Notes under the pieces: model-generated
Database searches by the model: none
The model's input: the letters and a program-made list of their open reading frames with translations, nothing else
What the model was told of the DNA's origin: nothing
NCBI RefSeq assembly: GCF_003044185.1
Contig: NZ_PYYB01000001.1
Coordinates: 62,001 to 126,000, forward strand
Length of the DNA stretch: 64,000 nt
Source: Paraconexibacter algicola
Lineage (GTDB): Bacteria > Actinomycetota > Thermoleophilia > Solirubrobacterales > Solirubrobacteraceae
Direction of reading: 5' to 3'
Program-made: the position numbers and the translations under genes
Shown: piece after piece, positions 37,352-45,972 of the stretch
Layout: each line of letters opens with the position of its first letter
Numbering within the stretch: the first letter of the stretch is position 1

Positions 37352-38455
37352 ATGGCCCCTCCCCCGCGCCGCGTCCTGGTGGATGCCCTCAACGTGCTCG
37401 GGAGCCGTCCGGACGGGTGGTGGCGCGACCGCCCCGCCGCGGTCACCGCGCTCGTGGCCGCCGTCGACGCGTGGTGCGCGCGGACCGGCGCGCAGGCGAC
37501 CGTCGTGGTCGACGGGGCGCGCAGGCCCTACGGGGCGCCGGTGCTCGCGCGGGTCGTCACCGCGGACGGTCCCGACCCGTCGCGCCGCGACGCCGCCGAC
37601 GACACGATCGTCGCGCTGCTGCAGCGGGACCGCGACCCGGGCGCGGTGACCGTGGCGACCTCCGACGGCGGATTGCGCGAGCGGGCCACGGCGCTCGGCG
37701 CACGGGTCGTCGGCGCGCGCACGTTCCGCGAGCGCGTCGACGGCGACCCGCTCGTCGCGGTGACCTCGGCCCGCGACCCGCGCGTCGCCCGCGCCGTCGC
37801 GCTGCTCCGCGCGGAGGATCCGGAGGAGCGCGTCGTCGCGCTCGAGGACGCGGACGTGATCGCGGAGGCGACCGCGCTCGGCGCCCGACCGGGCCTGCTG
37901 CTCGGCGGCCGGGACGGCGCGCCGCTCGCCGACGACGCCCGCCGCGCGCTCGGCGTGCTCGGGCAGGCCGCCGACGTCGTGGCGCTCGTGCCGCGCCCGG
38001 CCGCGCCCGACCCGGGGGAGCTCCCGGCGGGCGCGCTCGTCCTCGTGGGCGTCCGCGACGCCGGGAACGTCGGGACGATCGTCCGGACCGCGCTGGCGCT
38101 CGGCCGCCCGCGCGTCCTGCTCGACGAGGGGTGCGCGTCGCCGTGGTCGCGGCGGGCGCTGCGGGCGGCGGCGGGCGCGACGCTCGCGCCGGGCCTGGTG
38201 GCCCGCGGCGCGGACCTCGCGACGCTCGCCGCAGTCCCCGCCCGTCCGGCGCTCGCGGCGGCGGTGCCGCGGGGCGGCGTGCGGCCGGAGGAGCTGCCCG
38301 CGGGAACGGTCGTCGTCCTCGGGAGCGAGCAGCGGGGCCTCTCCGACGAGGAGATCGCGTGCTGCGACCACACGGTCACCATCCCCGCGGGCGGCTTCGA
38401 GTCGCTGAACGTCGCGGCGGCCGCGGCGATCCTCGGGTACGCGACGCGGCGCTGA
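37352..38455 (+). CDS. fusion of YacP-like NYN nuclease and SpoU/TrmH RNA methyltransferase
   Basis: A 367-residue two-domain protein. Residues 1-130 match the YacP/Rae1-like NYN (PIN-fold) domain: RRVLVDALNVLG, ATVVVDGARR, RDAADDTIVALLQ and TVATSDGGLRERATALGARV carry its acidic metal-binding residues. Residues about 135-367 match a SpoU/TrmH 2'-O-methyltransferase: VGVRDAGNVGTIVRTALALG (motif 1), VVLGSEQRGLSDEEI (motif 2) and VTIPAGGFESLNVAAAAAI (motif 3, trefoil knot). In Firmicutes the two functions are neighbouring genes (yacO/rlmB and yacP). No stop or frameshift at the join. It likely acts on ribosomal RNA or ribosome-bound mRNA in the cytosol. Confidence 0.87.
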   Translation: MAPPPRRVLVDALNVLGSRPDGWWRDRPAAVTALVAAVDAWCARTGAQATVVVDGARRPYGAPVLARVVTADGPDPSRRDAADDTIVALLQRDRDPGAVTVATSDGGLRERATALGARVVGARTFRERVDGDPLVAVTSARDPRVARAVALLRAEDPEERVVALEDADVIAEATALGARPGLLLGGRDGAPLADDARRALGVLGQAADVVALVPRPAAPDPGELPAGALVLVGVRDAGNVGTIVRTALALGRPRVLLDEGCASPWSRRALRAAAGATLAPGLVARGADLATLAAVPARPALAAAVPRGGVRPEELPAGTVVVLGSEQRGLSDEEIACCDHTVTIPAGGFESLNVAAAAAILGYATRR

Positions 38456-38525
38456 GCAGGGGCCCCGACGAGGAAGGGGCATTCCCCCGATGCCCGCCGC
38501 GGGGCGGCGCCGCAGAGTGCGCTCC

Positions 38526-40937
38526 ATGCCCTCCATCCGCCCGCCCCGTCCCCGTCCCGGAGCCGCCCTTCCCGCCGCCGCGCTGGCCGGTGCGCTCATC
38601 GCCCTGCCGTCCGCGACCGCCGTCGCCGCCCCCGCCGGACCGGCGAACCTGCGCGTCACCGCGGTCACGGCGACGACCCCGTCCGTCGCCGCGGGCGCGA
38701 CCCTGGCCGTCCGCGACACGACGCGCAACACGGGCCGCGCCCGTGCCCGGGCGTCCCACACGCGGTACTACCTGAGCGCCGACGTGGCGGCATCGCTCGC
38801 GGCGCGCCGCGCCTCGACCGCCGACCCGCGCGGCGCCGACGCGGACGTCGCGCTCGTCGGTGCCCGCGCGGTGCCCGCCCTGCGACCCGCGCGTGCGGCG
38901 CGGGCCCGGCGCACCGTGCGGGTGACGGTGCCCGCCACCGTGCGGCCCGGGACCTACCGGCTGCTCGCGTGCGCCGACGACCGGGGCGCCGTCCGCGAGG
39001 CACGGGAGACCGACAACTGCCGTGCCGGCGGCCCGGTCACCGTGTCGGGCGGGACCGCCGCGACCGGGGACTTCACGTCGTTCAACGACGCCCTCGCCGT
39101 GCTGCCCGACGCCCGGATCGCGTCGCAGCTCCCCTCCCTGAAGGGCCTCGGCTGCACCCCCGCGGTCCCCCGCCGCGCGGTGAAGGATCTCCGTGCCGCG
39201 CTGCGCGGTGCGCGGGCCGCGCTCACGGTGCAGGTCGGCGCGCCCGCCATGGCGGCGTTCGCGTCCTCGACCGAGGCGCGCACGGCGGACGCTGCGCGTG
39301 GCGCGGCGCTCGGCGCGCTGACCGAGGGCAACCTGGGCGCCGCACTCGTCGCCCAGCTGCGCGCCGCCGAGCTCGCACCGCACGACCGCGACGTGCTCCA
39401 GAACACGGCCGCGCTCGCGACCAGCGCCGGCCTGCCCAACGAGGCGCTCGCGCTGCTCGACGCGGCGACGAAGGCCGACCCGGTGACGCCGCTCGCCTCG
39501 GGACTGGACCGTCGCGCCGGTGCCGCGCAGATCCGGGCGGTCGCGCTGCAGCAGCTCGGTCGTGCCGCGGAGGCCCGGACCGTGCTCGCCCGGGTGCCCG
39601 CGCTCGATCCCGCGCTGGGCGCGGAGGCCGCGTCGTCGCAGGCCGCCGACCTCCTGTGCGCCGGCGGCAGCGACGCGGCGGTGATCGCGAAGCTCCGCCG
39701 GTCGGCCAAACGGCGGGCCACGGCGACCGGTGAGCCGACGCCGCCGACGGCCTTCGACGAGTCCGGCGGGCGGGCCAGCACGCTGCGGCCGTTCCGGTTC
39801 CCGGCCAACCCCCGGCAGGCGGCGGAGCTGAAGCCGTACTACGACGACCTCGCGATGGGCCGCGCCGCCGCGGAGATCGACGCGCGCAACCAGGCCCGCG
39901 ACGAGGTCCAGGCGCGGCTGCGCGACCGCGAGGTCGGTCCGGCCCAGCGCCGGCGCGAGCTCGCGCTGCGCCGGGTCATCAGCCAGGTCCACGCGCGTCC
40001 GGAGGCGAAGGCGCTGTTCGACGCGGCCGGCCGCGAGGTCGACGAGGCGATCACGATCAGCAACGCGTTCTTCAACCCGCCGGACGGCCAGGAGAGCCGC
40101 TGGCTGGAGCTGTCCCGCGCCGCCTCGGACGCGTGCCGCAACGTGCGGCCCAACCCCCGGCCGTGCGAGATCCAGCGGATGCGGGAGACCTGCACGCCGG
40201 AGGTGAAGGCCGCGACGGCACGGATCGTCGACCACCTCTCCCGGGCCCGCGCGTACGCCGAGCAGGAGCTCGCACTGCAGTCGCGGATCATCAGCGGCCT
40301 CGCGTCGAACTTCGACGACCCGGACAACCGCGCCGAGCAGGTCCTGCTGATCCAGAGCCTCGAGCACATCGCGTCGCTGAGCTTCATCGGACCGCTGCAG
40401 GGCTGGGGCGTCCATCTGCGGCGGACCTACGACGAGTGCGTCGAGTCCCCCGACGGCTCGGCCGACCCCGCGGCGGCCACGCCCGACGCCGCCGCCGGGA
40501 GCATCGAGGGCCCGGAGGCGTGCAACGCGGTGACGAAGTCGTTCAACTTCGTCCTCGACACGAGCAAGCTCATCGACCTGCCGACGAAGCTCCCGAAGAT
40601 CAAGGTCAACTGCGAGCGCATCCAGGTCGCCTACGAGTTCGGGAAGTCGAACTGGGCGCAGGCGTTCGCGCAGGTGGACTGGAAGTTCCGCGCCGGCACG
40701 GTGACCGCGTTCGTCGGGGTCCGCGGGAAGATCGAGATCGCCGGCCGCGAGGACCAGCTCAAGGGCGGCCTCTACATCACGGCGTCGAAGGACGGGGTCG
40801 AGGACCTCGGCTTCCGCGTCAGCCCGGGCAGCTCCGTGAAGATCGGGCCGGTCGTCGAGATCCAGACCAAGGCCGACTGGGACCTGTCGTTCGTCCCGGG
40901 CTTCCAGGCGCTCGGGGGGCTGGTCTCCGGGGTCTAG
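38526..40937 (+). CDS. large secreted protein with CARDB-like and helical-repeat regions
   Basis: An 803-residue exported protein. Signal peptide residues about 1-38 (LPAAALAGALIALPSATAVAA). Residues about 40-170 resemble a CARDB domain (LRVTAVTATTPSVAAGATL, then YYLSADVA, TYRLLACADD, ETDNC). Residues about 230-400 form TPR-like helices (ALTEGNLGAALVAQLRAAEL, NEALALLDAATKADP). The C-terminal 400 residues are unassigned; they contain charged helices and eight cysteines. No enzyme motif is seen. The ATG at 38526 gives a proper signal peptide. Its TAG stop shares the tetranucleotide CTAG with the stop of the convergent NUDIX gene. Confidence 0.78.
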   Translation: MPSIRPPRPRPGAALPAAALAGALIALPSATAVAAPAGPANLRVTAVTATTPSVAAGATLAVRDTTRNTGRARARASHTRYYLSADVAASLAARRASTADPRGADADVALVGARAVPALRPARAARARRTVRVTVPATVRPGTYRLLACADDRGAVREARETDNCRAGGPVTVSGGTAATGDFTSFNDALAVLPDARIASQLPSLKGLGCTPAVPRRAVKDLRAALRGARAALTVQVGAPAMAAFASSTEARTADAARGAALGALTEGNLGAALVAQLRAAELAPHDRDVLQNTAALATSAGLPNEALALLDAATKADPVTPLASGLDRRAGAAQIRAVALQQLGRAAEARTVLARVPALDPALGAEAASSQAADLLCAGGSDAAVIAKLRRSAKRRATATGEPTPPTAFDESGGRASTLRPFRFPANPRQAAELKPYYDDLAMGRAAAEIDARNQARDEVQARLRDREVGPAQRRRELALRRVISQVHARPEAKALFDAAGREVDEAITISNAFFNPPDGQESRWLELSRAASDACRNVRPNPRPCEIQRMRETCTPEVKAATARIVDHLSRARAYAEQELALQSRIISGLASNFDDPDNRAEQVLLIQSLEHIASLSFIGPLQGWGVHLRRTYDECVESPDGSADPAAATPDAAAGSIEGPEACNAVTKSFNFVLDTSKLIDLPTKLPKIKVNCERIQVAYEFGKSNWAQAFAQVDWKFRAGTVTAFVGVRGKIEIAGREDQLKGGLYITASKDGVEDLGFRVSPGSSVKIGPVVEIQTKADWDLSFVPGFQALGGLVSGV

Positions 40938-41395
40938 CCGAGCTGCTCGAGCAGGCGGTCCAGGAAGGCCGCCTGCGCCCGCACGAGCTTCACCCGCGCC
41001 GCCTCGGTCCCGAACCAGGCGGCGCGGTCGATCTCCGGGAAGACCTGGGTGCGACCGGAGCGGGGCGGCCACTCCAGCTCGAAGGTCCCGGGCACGATCG
41101 CGTCGACGTCGAGGTCCCCGGCGACCGCCCACGCGGTGACGCGCTTGCCGCCGGACTGGCGGATCTCCCCGAGCTCCAGCCGCGGGCCGTCCGGGAGCGG
41201 CAGGCCGAGTTCCTCGCGGAACTCGCGGCGGGCGGCGTCCCACGGGTCCTCGGTGGCCGGGTCGTACTCGCCCTTGGGGATCGACCACGCACCGTCGTCC
41301 TTGCGGGCCCAGAACGGGCCGCCCATGTGCCCGAGCAGCACCTCGGGACCCTCCGGTCCGGCGCGGTGCAGCACGATCCCGGCGCTGTGGCGCAC
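40934..41395 (-). CDS. NUDIX hydrolase
   Basis: A 153-residue NUDIX protein. The Nudix box appears as G-E-Y-D-P-A-T-E followed by DPWDAARREFREELG, with the catalytic REFREE helix intact and one extra residue in the first loop. It has the class features WSIPKGEY and a C-terminal EIDRAAWF. It hydrolyses a nucleoside diphosphate linked to another group; the substrate is unknown. GTG at 41395 starts 5 nt after the transglutaminase-like stop, so the two are cotranscribed. Confidence 0.92.
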   Translation of the reverse strand: MRHSAGIVLHRAGPEGPEVLLGHMGGPFWARKDDGAWSIPKGEYDPATEDPWDAARREFREELGLPLPDGPRLELGEIRQSGGKRVTAWAVAGDLDVDAIVPGTFELEWPPRSGRTQVFPEIDRAAWFGTEAARVKLVRAQAAFLDRLLEQLG

Positions 41396-41400
41396 CCCGC

Positions 41401-42039
41401 TCAGGCGGGCGGGCCGTAGACGCGGGCGTACTCGGCCAGGAGATGGTCCAGCGGCAGGTCGTCCCAGGTGCCGTGGTCGCGCAGGTACTCCATGTAGCGG
41501 CCGCCCTGCGCGTCGAACTGGTGCAGCAGCGCGTCGCTCGTGCCGTCGAACTCCAGCGGCTCGACGCCGAAGCGCGCGCACAGCTCGGCGTTGAACGCGG
41601 AGCTCGCCTTGCGCCACGCGCCGTCGATCCAGAGGGTCGAGTAGCCGTGGTAGACGAACAGGTCGGTGCCCATCTGCTCGGCGAGCCGCTCGGACTGCAG
41701 GTGGTTCTTCACGTCGGCGAACCCCAGTCGCGAGGGCACGCCGAGTGCCCGCGCGCCCGCGGTGAGCACGACGGACTTCGGCACGCAGTAGCCGCGGCCC
41801 GCGTCGAGCACGGCGCTGGCCCGGTAGGCGGCCGGGTCGGTGGGCAGGTCGAAGGGGTCGTAGCGCAGCTCGTCGCGGACCGCCGCGAACAGCCGGCGGA
41901 CCCGCTCGACCGCGGAGTCGGCTCCCGCGGTGACGCGCTGCACGAACGCGACGACGGTCGGGTGGTCGGCGTCGAGGAACGCCGTCGGCGCGAGGTCCGC
42001 GTCGGTCGGCGGCGCGTCGGGCGGGGTGACGGTCGGCAT
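41401..42039 (-). CDS. transglutaminase-like cysteine protease fold protein
   Basis: A 212-residue transglutaminase-superfamily protein. The catalytic Cys is in AGRGYCVPKSVVL (about residue 92), with His in YHGYSTLWIDGAWRKAS (about residue 135) and a following Asp. Bacterial relatives act as peptidases or amidases rather than crosslinkers; the target is unknown. No signal peptide. ATG at 42039 follows a CAGACT hexamer by 6 nt. It is the first gene of a two-gene operon with the NUDIX hydrolase and is divergent from the 3-hydroxybutyryl-CoA dehydrogenase gene. Confidence 0.88.
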   Translation of the reverse strand: MPTVTPPDAPPTDADLAPTAFLDADHPTVVAFVQRVTAGADSAVERVRRLFAAVRDELRYDPFDLPTDPAAYRASAVLDAGRGYCVPKSVVLTAGARALGVPSRLGFADVKNHLQSERLAEQMGTDLFVYHGYSTLWIDGAWRKASSAFNAELCARFGVEPLEFDGTSDALLHQFDAQGGRYMEYLRDHGTWDDLPLDHLLAEYARVYGPPA

Positions 42040-42134
42040 CGGCGGAGTCTGGCATGCCCGGCGGTGCCCTCCCGACACCAGAAGATCCTCCAGTTCGTGG
42101 CGCCCGACCATATGGTTTGACCTCCAAGCATCGC

Positions 42135-42140
42135 TACGGT
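42135..42140 (+). promoter_or_regulatory. -10 hexamer TACGGT, leaderless start
   Basis: TACGGT ends 6 nt before the ATG at 42147. A CCATATGG palindrome lies about 20 bp further upstream, near the -35 position. Confidence 0.5.
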
Positions 42141-42146
42141 GGATGC

Positions 42147-43031
42147 ATGAGCGAGATCGAGCGGTTGGGCGTCGTCGGAGCGGGCTTCATGGGCTCGGGC
42201 ATCGCGGAGTCGTGTGCGCGCGCGGGCCTGGAGGTCGTCGTCTTCGAGCCCGAGGGCCCGCCGCTGGAGCGCTCCCGCGCAGGGATCGAGCGATCGATCG
42301 CCCGCGCGGTCGGCCGCGGCAAGCTCGCCGAGGAGGACGGCGAGGCGCTCGTCGACCGCATCACCTGGACCACCGAGATCGAGGACCTGCAGCGGGTCGA
42401 CGGGGTGGTCGAGGCGATCATCGAGGACGCCCGCGTCAAGGGCTCCCTGTTCAAGAAGCTCGACGCGCTGCTGCCCGACGCGCGGTTCCTCGCGTCCAAC
42501 ACCTCGTCGATCCCGATCGCCGAGATCGCTTCGTGGACCCGGCGCCCCGAGCGCGTCCTCGGACTGCACTTCTTCTCCCCCGTGCCGGTGATGAGCCTCG
42601 TCGAGATCGTCGTCGGCTACGACACCCACGAGGACGTCGTGGCGCTCGCCGAGGACCTCTCGCGCGACATCGGCAAGCACCCGGTGATCACGAAGGACCG
42701 CTCCGGCTTCATCGTCAACTTCCTGCTCGTCCCCTACCTGATGGCGGCGATCCGGATGTTCCAGGACGGCTTCGCCGCCCGCGAGGACATCGACGAGGCG
42801 ATGAAGCAGGGCTGCGGCCACCCGATGGGCCCGCTGACGCTCGCCGACTTCATCGGCCTGGACGTCCTCTACGCGATCGGCGACTCGCTCTACGAGGAGT
42901 TCAAGCAGCCCGAGTACGCCCCGCCGCCGCTGCTCAAGCGGATGGTCGTCTCCGGCGCCCACGGCCGCAAGAGCGGCCGCGGTTTCTACGACTACGACAG
43001 CGCTCCCACCCCGACCAAGGCCATCGCATGA
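42147..43031 (+). CDS. 3-hydroxybutyryl-CoA dehydrogenase
   Basis: A 294-residue 3-hydroxyacyl-CoA dehydrogenase. NAD motif GAGFMGSGIAESCARAG (residues about 11-27); catalytic His in VLGLHFFSPVPVMSLVEIV (about residue 139); and a C-terminal helical domain (MGPLTLADFIGLDVL, GRKSGRGFYDYD). It interconverts acetoacetyl-CoA and 3-hydroxybutyryl-CoA with NAD(P)H. The start follows a TACGGT -10 by 6 nt. Its stop overlaps the acyl-CoA dehydrogenase start (ATGA, 43028-43031), so the two enzymes are made together for short-chain acyl-CoA turnover. Confidence 0.94.
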   Translation: MSEIERLGVVGAGFMGSGIAESCARAGLEVVVFEPEGPPLERSRAGIERSIARAVGRGKLAEEDGEALVDRITWTTEIEDLQRVDGVVEAIIEDARVKGSLFKKLDALLPDARFLASNTSSIPIAEIASWTRRPERVLGLHFFSPVPVMSLVEIVVGYDTHEDVVALAEDLSRDIGKHPVITKDRSGFIVNFLLVPYLMAAIRMFQDGFAAREDIDEAMKQGCGHPMGPLTLADFIGLDVLYAIGDSLYEEFKQPEYAPPPLLKRMVVSGAHGRKSGRGFYDYDSAPTPTKAIA

Positions 43032-44182
43032 CGACCACCGCGTTCCCCGACCTCTACGACATCCCGCAGGAGCTCCTGGACTTCCGGGACCTCGTCCGCC
43101 AGCTGGCGCAGGAGCAGATCGCGCCGCGCGCCGGCGAGATCGACCGGGCGGCCGAGTACCCGTGGGACGTCCGCCGGCTCCTCGCCGAGCAGGACGTGCT
43201 GGGGCTGCCGTTCGGCACCGAGCACGGCGGCACCGGCACCGGGACGCTGATGCTGCAGATGGCGGTCGAGGAGATCGCGAAGGTCTGCGCGTCGAGCGCG
43301 CTGATCCTCATGCTGCAGGAGCTCGGCTCGCTGCCGATCAGCCTGTTCGGCTCCGAGGAGATGAAGGAGCAGTGGCTGCCGCGCTTCGCCAGCGGCGAGC
43401 TCGCGCCCGCGTTCGCGCTGAGCGAGCCGGAGGCCGGGTCCGACCCCGCGGCGATGCGCACGACCGCGGTGCGCGAGGGCGACGAGTGGGTCCTCAACGG
43501 GACGAAGAACTGGATCTCCAACGCCGGGGTCGCCGACACCTACGTCGTCTTCGCGATCACCGACCGCGAGAACCGGCGCTCCTCCGCGTTCCTCGTCGAA
43601 GCCGACCGCGAGGGGTTCTCGATCGGCAACTACGAGCACAAGCTCGGCATCAAGGGCTCCCCGACCGGCTCGCCCGTGATGGAGGACGTGCGGATCCCGC
43701 ACGAGAACCTCATCGGCGTCGAAGGCAAGGGCCTCTCCGTCGCGCTCGGCACGCTGGAGCGCACGCGGCTGGGTGCGGCGGCGCAGGCGGTGGGGATCGC
43801 GCAGGGTGCGACGGACTACGCCAACGAGTACGCGAAGGAGCGGATCGCGTTCGGCAAGCCGATCAACCAGCTGCAGGGCCTGCAGTTCAAGCTCGCCGAC
43901 ATGGAGACCGGGACGGCCGCCGCGCGGGAGCTGCTCTACAAGGCGTGCACGATGGTCGACCGGGGAACGCCCAACGTCGGCAAGTACACGTCGATGGCGA
44001 AGCTGTTCGCGTCAGACAACGCGATGCGCGTCACGCTCGACGCCATCCAGGTCCTCGGCGGCTACGGCTACGTGAACGAGTACCCCGTCGAGCGGATGAT
44101 GCGCGACGCGAAGATCACGCAGATCTACGAGGGCACCAACGAGATCCAGCGCGTCGTCATCGCCCGCGCGATGACCGCGTAG
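43028..44182 (+). CDS. short-chain acyl-CoA dehydrogenase
   Basis: A 384-residue FAD-dependent acyl-CoA dehydrogenase. Seen: FALSEPEAGSDPAAMRTTA and the FAD-contact W-I-S-N-A; RIAFGKPINQLQGLQFKLAD; and QIYEGTNEIQR, in which E368 is the expected catalytic base. It introduces the trans-2 double bond into acyl-CoA and passes electrons to ETF. The start overlaps the preceding stop. The gene converges on the MarR regulator, which may control it. Chain-length preference is not certain; butyryl-CoA type is likely by context. Confidence 0.94.
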   Translation: MTTTAFPDLYDIPQELLDFRDLVRQLAQEQIAPRAGEIDRAAEYPWDVRRLLAEQDVLGLPFGTEHGGTGTGTLMLQMAVEEIAKVCASSALILMLQELGSLPISLFGSEEMKEQWLPRFASGELAPAFALSEPEAGSDPAAMRTTAVREGDEWVLNGTKNWISNAGVADTYVVFAITDRENRRSSAFLVEADREGFSIGNYEHKLGIKGSPTGSPVMEDVRIPHENLIGVEGKGLSVALGTLERTRLGAAAQAVGIAQGATDYANEYAKERIAFGKPINQLQGLQFKLADMETGTAAARELLYKACTMVDRGTPNVGKYTSMAKLFASDNAMRVTLDAIQVLGGYGYVNEYPVERMMRDAKITQIYEGTNEIQRVVIARAMTA

Positions 44183-44199
44183 CCGGGACCCGGACGGCG

Positions 44200-44700
44200 C
44201 TACAGGCGGAAGTCGGCGGCCCGCAGGTGGTGCAGGACGTCGGCGAGGGTGACGAGGTCGCCGTCGCCGACGGGCTCCATCCCGAAGCGGATGCCGTTGA
44301 GGGCGCGCGTCGCGTCGGTGGCGACGGTGCGGCCCTCGTCGGTGATCCGCGCCAGCGTCGTGCGCCGGTCGCTGGGATGACGGGTGCGCGCGACGAGGCC
44401 GAGCCGCTCGAGGCCGTCGACGAGGTTCGTGACGCTCGCGGGGTGCAGCTGCAGGCGCTCCCCCATCTTCCCGAGCGGCAGCTCTCCCGCGCGCGAGTAG
44501 AAGAGCAGCATCAGCGCCTCGTAGCGCGCGTAGGAGAGCCCGTGCGGCTCGAGCTGCTCGTTCAGGCGGGCGAGCACGACCTGGTGGGCGCGCATGAGCG
44601 AGGTGACCGCCGCCACGGGCGGGACGGTCTCGGCGCCCCAATGCTTCTCCCACTGGCGTCCGGCCTCGGCGATCGGGTCGATGGGCAGCGGTTCGGGCAC
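44200..44700 (-). CDS. MarR family transcriptional regulator
   Basis: A 166-residue winged-helix regulator: helices at the N-terminus (VTSLMRAHQVVLARLNEQLE), recognition region GKMGERLQLHPASVTNLVDGL and wing RHPSDRRTTLARIT. MarR proteins usually repress neighbouring genes and release DNA on binding a phenolic, acyl-CoA or oxidant signal. GTG at 44700 is the likely start; longer frames reach into the gap before the VOC gene. It is divergent from a VOC-fold gene 127 bp away and convergent with the acyl-CoA dehydrogenase gene. Confidence 0.9.
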   Translation of the reverse strand: MPEPLPIDPIAEAGRQWEKHWGAETVPPVAAVTSLMRAHQVVLARLNEQLEPHGLSYARYEALMLLFYSRAGELPLGKMGERLQLHPASVTNLVDGLERLGLVARTRHPSDRRTTLARITDEGRTVATDATRALNGIRFGMEPVGDGDLVTLADVLHHLRAADFRL

Positions 44701-44827
44701 GGCCCCGGGGAGCTTGCCACACGGCCCGCCGGGCCGGTCCGCCGACGCACCGGCGCGCCGGACCGATGAGTTCCGGGCACCCGGTCGGTCAGGATCGACA
44801 CCCGTCCCTGACCCGAGGAGCACCCGC

Positions 44828-45205
44828 ATGTTCGACGCCAGCATCGCCTTCCACGGCCTCGCCGTCCCCGACGTGGAGGCCGCGCGCGCCTTCTACGCCG
44901 ACACGCTCGGCCTGCCCACCAGTGAGGAGATGGGCATGCTCGTCTTGCACCTCGGGTCCCAGAACACGATCGTGTACCCGAAGCCCGACCACGTGCCCGC
45001 GACGTACACGGTCCTGAACTTCCCGGTGCCCGACATCGACGCGGCCGTCGACGAGCTCGCCGCCCGCGGCGTCGAGCTGGTCCGCTACGACGGGTTCGAG
45101 CACGACGCCAAGGGCATCGTGCGCAGCGACGGCACGCGCGGCCCGCACATCGCCTGGTTCACCGACCCGGCGGGCAACGTCCACGCGGTCATGCAGGACG
45201 TCTGA
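44828..45205 (+). CDS. VOC (glyoxalase/dioxygenase fold) protein
   Basis: A 125-residue vicinal-oxygen-chelate fold protein with two beta-alpha-beta-beta-beta units: FHGLAVPDVEAARAFYADTLG at the start and WFTDPAGNVHAVMQDV at the end. Members may be lyases, dioxygenases or antibiotic-binding proteins. ATG at 44828 has GAGGAG at 44815-44820. Its 3' end overlaps the convergent MaoC gene by 17 bp. No specific function can be assigned. Confidence 0.88.
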   Translation: MFDASIAFHGLAVPDVEAARAFYADTLGLPTSEEMGMLVLHLGSQNTIVYPKPDHVPATYTVLNFPVPDIDAAVDELAARGVELVRYDGFEHDAKGIVRSDGTRGPHIAWFTDPAGNVHAVMQDV

Positions 45206-45548
45206 GCGTCGCCCACGCGCGCACCACGACGTCGTCGCCGCGGCGCGCCTGCAGCGTCACGGCGACGCCGTCCACGTCACCGGTCAGCAGCAGCTCGTCC
45301 CCGGGCCACACCTGGCCGGTGAACCGCACGCGGTAGGACGCGACGTTCCCGGGCCCCGCCCAGCGGGCCAGACGCGCGGCGACGATCCCGCCGCTCAGCA
45401 GGCCCATCGCGAACACGCCGTCGCTGCCCGCGGCGCGCGCGAACGCGTCGTCGTGGTGGATCGGGTTGAAGTCGCCGCCCGCCCCCGCGTAGCGGACGAT
45501 GTCCGTGCGGGTGATCGGCCCGATCCGCTGCGGCGGGAACGCGCTCAC
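45189..45548 (-). CDS. MaoC-like hot-dog dehydratase subunit
   Basis: A 119-residue hot-dog protein with the hydratase motif YAGAGGDFNPIHHDDAFARAAG, whose Asp and His are the R-specific enoyl-hydratase catalytic pair. It resembles the catalytic half of a HadAB-type (3R)-hydroxyacyl dehydratase. Its start overlaps the stop of the neighbouring hot-dog gene (ATGA), fitting a heterodimer. Confidence 0.88.
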   Translation of the reverse strand: MSAFPPQRIGPITRTDIVRYAGAGGDFNPIHHDDAFARAAGSDGVFAMGLLSGGIVAARLARWAGPGNVASYRVRFTGQVWPGDELLLTGDVDGVAVTLQARRGDDVVVRAWATLRRPA

Positions 45549-45967
45549 GCGCCCGTCTCCACGAAGACGTGGCGCTGGACGGCGACGACCGCGCCGGCGG
45601 GATCGGTGAACGTGGTCGCGAACGTCGCGCGGGTCATCGTGCCGCCGCGCCGGCCCTCGCGGGTGTCGAGCGCCTCCACGACGGTCGTGCCGGTCAGCAC
45701 GTCGCCCGCCCGCACGGGCCGGACGAGGTCCCAGGACGCCTCGCCGTGCAGCAGCCGCTCGACGTCCATCCCGATCGCCAGCGGCGCGTCGATGATGCCG
45801 TCGGCGCGCAGGTGGTCGGCGAGCACGAGCGCGGTCGGGGGCGCGACGGCGCCCCAGGCGTCCGGGTCCTCCCCGAACGCGCGGGCGAGCTCGCGCAGCT
45901 TGCCCGGCTCGATCGTCACGGTGACGGTGTCGAGCGCGCGGCCGACGACGGCGGGATCGACGGGCAC
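45545..45967 (-). CDS. MaoC N-terminal-type (FAS1-like dehydratase) subunit
   Basis: A 140-residue hot-dog protein of the FAS1-like dehydratase group: VTIEPGKLRELARAFGEDPD, PPTALVLADHLR, and LLHGEASWDLVRPVRAGDVL. It lacks the D-x4-H catalytic pair of its neighbour and probably forms the substrate-binding partner, as in HadA-HadB of mycobacteria. GTG at 45967 starts 5 nt after the enoyl-CoA hydratase stop. The three genes form one operon for a hydroxyacyl/enoyl-CoA interconversion. Confidence 0.86.
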   Translation of the reverse strand: MPVDPAVVGRALDTVTVTIEPGKLRELARAFGEDPDAWGAVAPPTALVLADHLRADGIIDAPLAIGMDVERLLHGEASWDLVRPVRAGDVLTGTTVVEALDTREGRRGGTMTRATFATTFTDPAGAVVAVQRHVFVETGA

Positions 45968-45972
45968 GCCGC

